From assembly GCA_946539475.1 (NCBI GenBank), contig CAMNHM010000044.1:1-18472 (forward strand): a DNA stretch of 18,472 nucleotides, written 5' to 3'. Source of the stretch: an uncultured Prevotellaceae bacterium. GTDB lineage: Bacteria; Bacteroidota; Bacteroidia; Bacteroidales; Bacteroidaceae. A program made the translations under genes and the position numbers. This document shows, one piece after another, positions 16,901 to 18,472 of the stretch (positions are counted from its first letter, which is position 1; each line of letters opens with the position of its first letter). Under the pieces are notes generated by a model that made no database searches, had not been told where the DNA came from, and was given only the letters and a program-made list of their open reading frames with translations.

Positions 16901-17975
16901 TGCCTATCTCCATGTATTTCAGGTCGAAGGGCTCGGGGTGTCCGTTCTGAGCGCGCATGCGGCCGTAGAAGGTCTCGGTGGCTGAGCCGTTGGCATACTC
17001 GATGGCGTCGAGTGCTTCCTGAATGAAGGGGTCGATGTCGTTCTCGTCCACCTTCCAGTCATGCCCCAGCCCCATGTTGACCACGAAGAGGGCGTGAGCA
17101 CCCAGATCCTCTGCCAGCTGCAGCAGCTCGTGATAGCCCAGTCCGTCGGTCACCTTGTAGCCCCAGTTACGGTTGAGGTGGCCGGGGCGCTCCTCGATGG
17201 GTCCCACGGACTTCTTCCATTCAAATCGGTTCGTGGCGCCGTCGGCATAGGCACCCTCGATGTAGCAGCCGCCGGGAAAGCGCATGAAGCGCGGGTGAAG
17301 ATCGGCCAGCATCTGCGCCAGGTCTTCGCGGCAACCGTTGGGCCGGTTCTTGAACGTGGGTGGAAAGAGGCTGACAACATCCAGGTAGACGACGCCCTTG
17401 GCCGAACCCTTCAGCAGCAGTCGTCCCTGTGGGTCGTCGCCCGTCGCCAGGATTGTGGCCGTCAGCTTCTGCCATTCCTGTGTGGCGCTGACCTCGAAGG
17501 TCGTCTGTCCCATCTGCTGCCCGCGGGCGTTCTGCAGCTCGGCGGTGATGACTCCGTCGTACGTGTCTTCGGCGCGGAGCCAGAAAGAGAGCGTGTACGT
17601 GCGTCCGCTGACGATATTGATGCCCCAGTAGCCGTCGTTGCGCACGCCGGCGCCGGCCGACCTGATGTTCAGGCGCAGGGCGCGCTTCTGCACCGTGTTC
17701 AGCATGTTGTCTCTGCTTAGGGTGATGGTGGCATTGCCCGTGGCGTGCCAGGCGAGGGGACTGTTCATGTCTTCCTCGAAAGAGCGGTTGCGCACCAGCT
17801 CGGCGTACAGCCCGCCGTCGCCGGCGTGGTTGATCTCTTCGTAGAAGATGCCATAGTGGTCCTCGGTCACCATCTGTCCCCGCTCCTTGAAGTCGAAGGA
17901 AATTATTACTTGAGCCTGAGTCGATAAGGCACACAGTGCAAAGGCCCATGCAGTAATCACTCTCGTAAGTTTCAT
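13950..17975 (-). CDS. GH51 alpha-L-arabinofuranosidase, multidomain
   Basis: A 1341-residue secreted enzyme that removes arabinofuranose from arabinan, arabinoxylan or arabinogalactan side chains. Signal peptide to about residue 21 (STQAQ). Residues 36-66 (HYGIFYEEINHAGDGG, ELVRNRSFEE) are classic GH51. A CBM4/9-like module occupies about 68-205; the barrel then continues (FMRFPGGCYIEG, 230-241). The acid/base is E360 in MEIGNE and the nucleophile E439 in YVGEY. The C-terminal beta-sandwich is split: a concanavalin-like domain (about 575-705) is inserted before FYVKLVNPHG. Then come a LamG-like domain (815-1015), a helical spacer (1035-1107), another carbohydrate-binding-like sandwich (1112-1290), and a Bacteroidales C-terminal tail (VYDLSGRRL, LPAGIYIIDGKKYI). 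It is about twice the length of simple GH51 enzymes, and is the first gene of an operon with GH27. The start follows a -7 box by 37 nt. Confidence 0.94.
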   Translation of the reverse strand: MKLTRVITAWAFALCALSTQAQVIISFDFKERGQMVTEDHYGIFYEEINHAGDGGLYAELVRNRSFEEDMNSPLAWHATGNATITLSRDNMLNTVQKRALRLNIRSAGAGVRNDGYWGINIVSGRTYTLSFWLRAEDTYDGVITAELQNARGQQMGQTTFEVSATQEWQKLTATILATGDDPQGRLLLKGSAKGVVYLDVVSLFPPTFKNRPNGCREDLAQMLADLHPRFMRFPGGCYIEGAYADGATNRFEWKKSVGPIEERPGHLNRNWGYKVTDGLGYHELLQLAEDLGAHALFVVNMGLGHDWKVDENDIDPFIQEALDAIEYANGSATETFYGRMRAQNGHPEPFDLKYMEIGNEQEFMLNRDDYMKRYMQFYTAIKTRWPELHLVADSYYFDNVTEPVELKDEHYYDTPDFFISQYGRYDNQSKSSTRIYVGEYAVTKDCGWWGNMNAAIGEAIFMQGCENNSESVTMMSYAPIFTHEENYAWRPDMIRFNSSLSYGTPSYYVQRMFSNNIGHQNIRWSEQDNTPERNTTKGSIGLGTWATSATFTDLSVTASDTTFEVKNLVPGEWTTRGGNWTLSGDTFRQTNTSATDVTCVLNKQFTTTNVDMTVHATKNGGSEGFLIIFDYKDAQNYTWLNLGGWGNSKHAVEQCKNGTKTTLADKEGQLNTGQEYTIRVQKEGQHVRCYLDGVQIIDTNLRGYADRSIYTCANIDQEEGTFYVKLVNPHGQATPVRLSFENGKVVSGEAEVLSAPSGTDENTLTEPFAITPHTLTVRVEADGTINYEAAAYSVNVLRLKVTDVGVPVAEPLPQPRLRFSFDSGTPTDDSGLFQGTLVGKAAIEQQSDGNYVLSTGQLGENSYMNLPIKAVQDALAGATDYTISMNVLQRIGNNTNRFSWALEMSNGTGQYFGIINSGSNNNWYCELKDGSTLSNIPSWSCLRIGEWHNITCTQKEGTIRLYVDGQLRRTQAANINLPELVGKLKVARIAHSPFSGDAIMEHALFDDFQIFDCALSDLQIQDIAARATAMHDDAQFQGIADLQELKSLVKEVKNYYQDANDNALTQAYNNASRAVNSGTAAVRSQRYQQLLSAVANYQEEQLRLARSGQPANLTFLIQNSSFTRYNMGWQGADIPAIRTGTDISANYGGYANETAEQFSRSFDIWQELTDMPAGYYQLSVNAFYRAGAIEPAHAAWQQQDASIANAQLYLGDASTPLQNLYSCEDYSYSPYRYPDNLAAASRAFNNNDRYRNSVIYALPSEKQSMRLGIRKQQTVDADWVAYDHFQLRYLGNSTGIKELRPATSSSHMVYDLSGRRLPGVCIQKLPAGIYIIDGKKYISHQ

Positions 17976-18012
17976 AAACGTTCAGCTCGTTAGTTAGTAA
18001 TGAATTTCGCTG

Positions 18013-18020
18013 CAAAGGTA
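18013..18020 (-). promoter_or_regulatory. -7 promoter element of the GH51-GH27 operon
   Basis: TACCTTTG on the minus strand, 37 nt before the GH51 ATG. The expected -33 site reads TCT/TTC instead of TTG, so this promoter may be weaker or need an activator. Confidence 0.62.
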
Positions 18021-18061
18021 CAAAGAATCGTTGAGAATGCAGAAAAATATTCACGGATTTT

Positions 18062-18251
18062 TCGGATCAGTCCTAAAACCCAGTTGCAGACAATCCGCAT
18101 GGAGCTCCCCTCCCTTGTAGGGGAGGGGCAGGGGTGGGGTCAGTAACTTCTTCACTGACATTATATTACTGACCCCACCCCTTAATCCCCTCCCCTACAA
18201 GGGAGGGGAGCTGTAGCACCAACAGTCAACCAAGTTTTCGGACTGACCCGA
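18062..18251. repeat. Nested palindromic intergenic repeat
   Basis: Inner arms 18103-18146 and 18166-18212 are perfect inverse complements over 26 bases (from AGCTCCCCTCCC) and again over 16 bases (to GGTCAGTAA). They differ only at a 2- versus 5-base junction, with a 19-base loop. Outer arms 18062-18086 and 18227-18251 match at 20 of 25 positions. Each inner arm can also fold on itself (CCCCTCCC with GGGAGGGG). This is a MITE- or REP-like element; similar GC-rich palindromes are, to my knowledge, common between genes in this phylum. It has no coding capacity. Confidence 0.85.
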
Positions 18252-18351
18252 TTTTCTACCAAATCAACTGATTCTTTATGACGAGGGAAAAGGCCGTCGC
18301 CATCACCATGAAAAGGGCGCATGGCGTGCGGCCAAGGGCTTCAAGAAAAAT

Positions 18352-18381
18352 GTTGCTCACCGGAAGGAGTCGGTGAGCAAC
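18352..18381 (-). terminator. Terminator of gpsA, overlapping its stop codon
   Basis: A perfect 11-bp stem, GTTGCTCACCG with CGGTGAGCAAC, and an 8-nt loop. On the minus strand it is followed by ATTTTTC; on the plus strand by TTTATTTC, so it could work in both directions. The gpsA TGA lies inside the 3' arm. Confidence 0.85.
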
Positions 18382-18472
18382 TTTATTTCTATCTGAGGGG
18401 TGATGCGTTCGTAGAGAATGTTGTAGACGGCATCGAGGATGGGCATGTTGACGTGCCAGTGGCGGTTGATCT
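18357..18472 (-). CDS. gpsA: Glycerol-3-phosphate dehydrogenase [NAD(P)+], C-terminal fragment (cut by window edge)
   Basis: Only the last 37 codons are inside the window, on the minus strand, ending in TGA at 18359-18357. They read INRHWHVNMPILDAVYNILY, then ERITPQIEIKLLTDSFR. The MPILDAVYNILYE segment is the usual C-terminal helix of GpsA, the cytosolic enzyme that reduces dihydroxyacetone phosphate to sn-glycerol 3-phosphate for phospholipid synthesis. The gene would extend beyond base 18472. A strong hairpin overlapping the stop ends transcription, so gpsA is not co-transcribed with GH51. Assignment rests on a short but characteristic segment. Confidence 0.75.
   Translation of the reverse strand, partial: INRHWHVNMPILDAVYNILYERITPQIEIKLLTDSFR

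Larger units (their letters stand above)
17976..18356. other. Intergenic region between GH51 and gpsA
   Basis: From left to right it holds the GH51 leader and -7 element, a large palindromic repeat (18062-18251), and about 100 bases without a convincing gene before the gpsA terminator. A 32-codon frame from 18278 on the plus strand runs into the terminator stem and is not called. Confidence 0.7.

Noticed and set aside
17221..18054. A 277-codon minus-strand frame overlapping the GH51 start
   Set aside because: The GH51 frame has a signal peptide and catalytic motifs; the alternative is Arg/His-rich and would start upstream of the -7 element.
18256..18351. A minus-strand stretch reading FMVMATAFSLVIKNQLIW before a stop
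   Set aside because: It looks faintly like a membrane-protein tail, but it is in a different frame from gpsA, lies after the terminator, and has no identifiable start or homologue I can name.
18278..18376. A 32-codon plus-strand frame (MTREKAVAITMKRAHG...)
   Set aside because: Arg/Lys-rich with no promoter, ends inside the gpsA terminator stem; probably chance.

Overview
The window looks like chromosomal DNA of a Bacteroidales bacterium, most likely a Prevotella-type member. Promoters carry the Bacteroidetes -7 element TAnnTTTG rather than a -10 box, and Shine-Dalgarno sequences are not evident. Outer-membrane lipoproteins, a TonB-dependent receptor, DUF5689, NPCBM-bearing glycosidases and C-terminal tails of the KGIYIVxGKKVxVK kind all belong to this phylum. 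Base composition is fairly GC-rich in most genes and clearly lower around 2640-3580.

Layout. (1) 5-259, minus: ribosomal protein L31 type B (rpmE2) with its own promoter. (2) 380-6132, minus: a tight three-gene operon transcribed TonB-dependent outer-membrane protein, DUF5689 lipoprotein, then a multi-OB-fold surface lipoprotein. There is no SusD and no enzyme, so its cargo cannot be read from the sequence; it is the best candidate here for a poorly described uptake or surface-binding system. (3) 6133-6473: intergenic region with the operon promoter, a three-unit 22-bp-period repeat inside an imperfect palindrome, and the trpB terminator. (4) 6474-7838, minus: stand-alone TrpB2-type tryptophan synthase beta chain, divergent from (5) 7970-9388, plus: a sodium:solute symporter whose -7 box lies 5 nt before the ATG, suggesting a leaderless message. 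(6) 9468-11165, plus: secreted family C69 dipeptidase, followed in the same frame by a decayed C-terminal gene relic (11166-11378). (7) 11385-17975, minus: a two-gene operon, GH51 alpha-L-arabinofuranosidase (1341 aa, many accessory domains) then GH27 alpha-galactosidase / beta-L-arabinopyranosidase-type enzyme. (8) 18062-18251: a large palindromic intergenic repeat. (9) 18357-18472, minus: the last 37 codons of what appears to be gpsA, with a terminator overlapping its stop codon.

How the genes work together. GH51 and GH27 probably cooperate in removing arabinose and galactose (or arabinopyranose) from plant polysaccharides, but no SusC/SusD pair or regulator is adjacent. The symporter and C69 dipeptidase are co-oriented, each with its own -7 element, and could be independently expressed. 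The TonB/DUF5689/OB-fold operon is a self-contained cell-surface module. Housekeeping genes (rpmE2, gpsA) lie at both ends, so the interior looks like ordinary chromosome with accessory surface genes. I see no tRNA, rRNA, CRISPR array, intact insertion sequence or phage gene.
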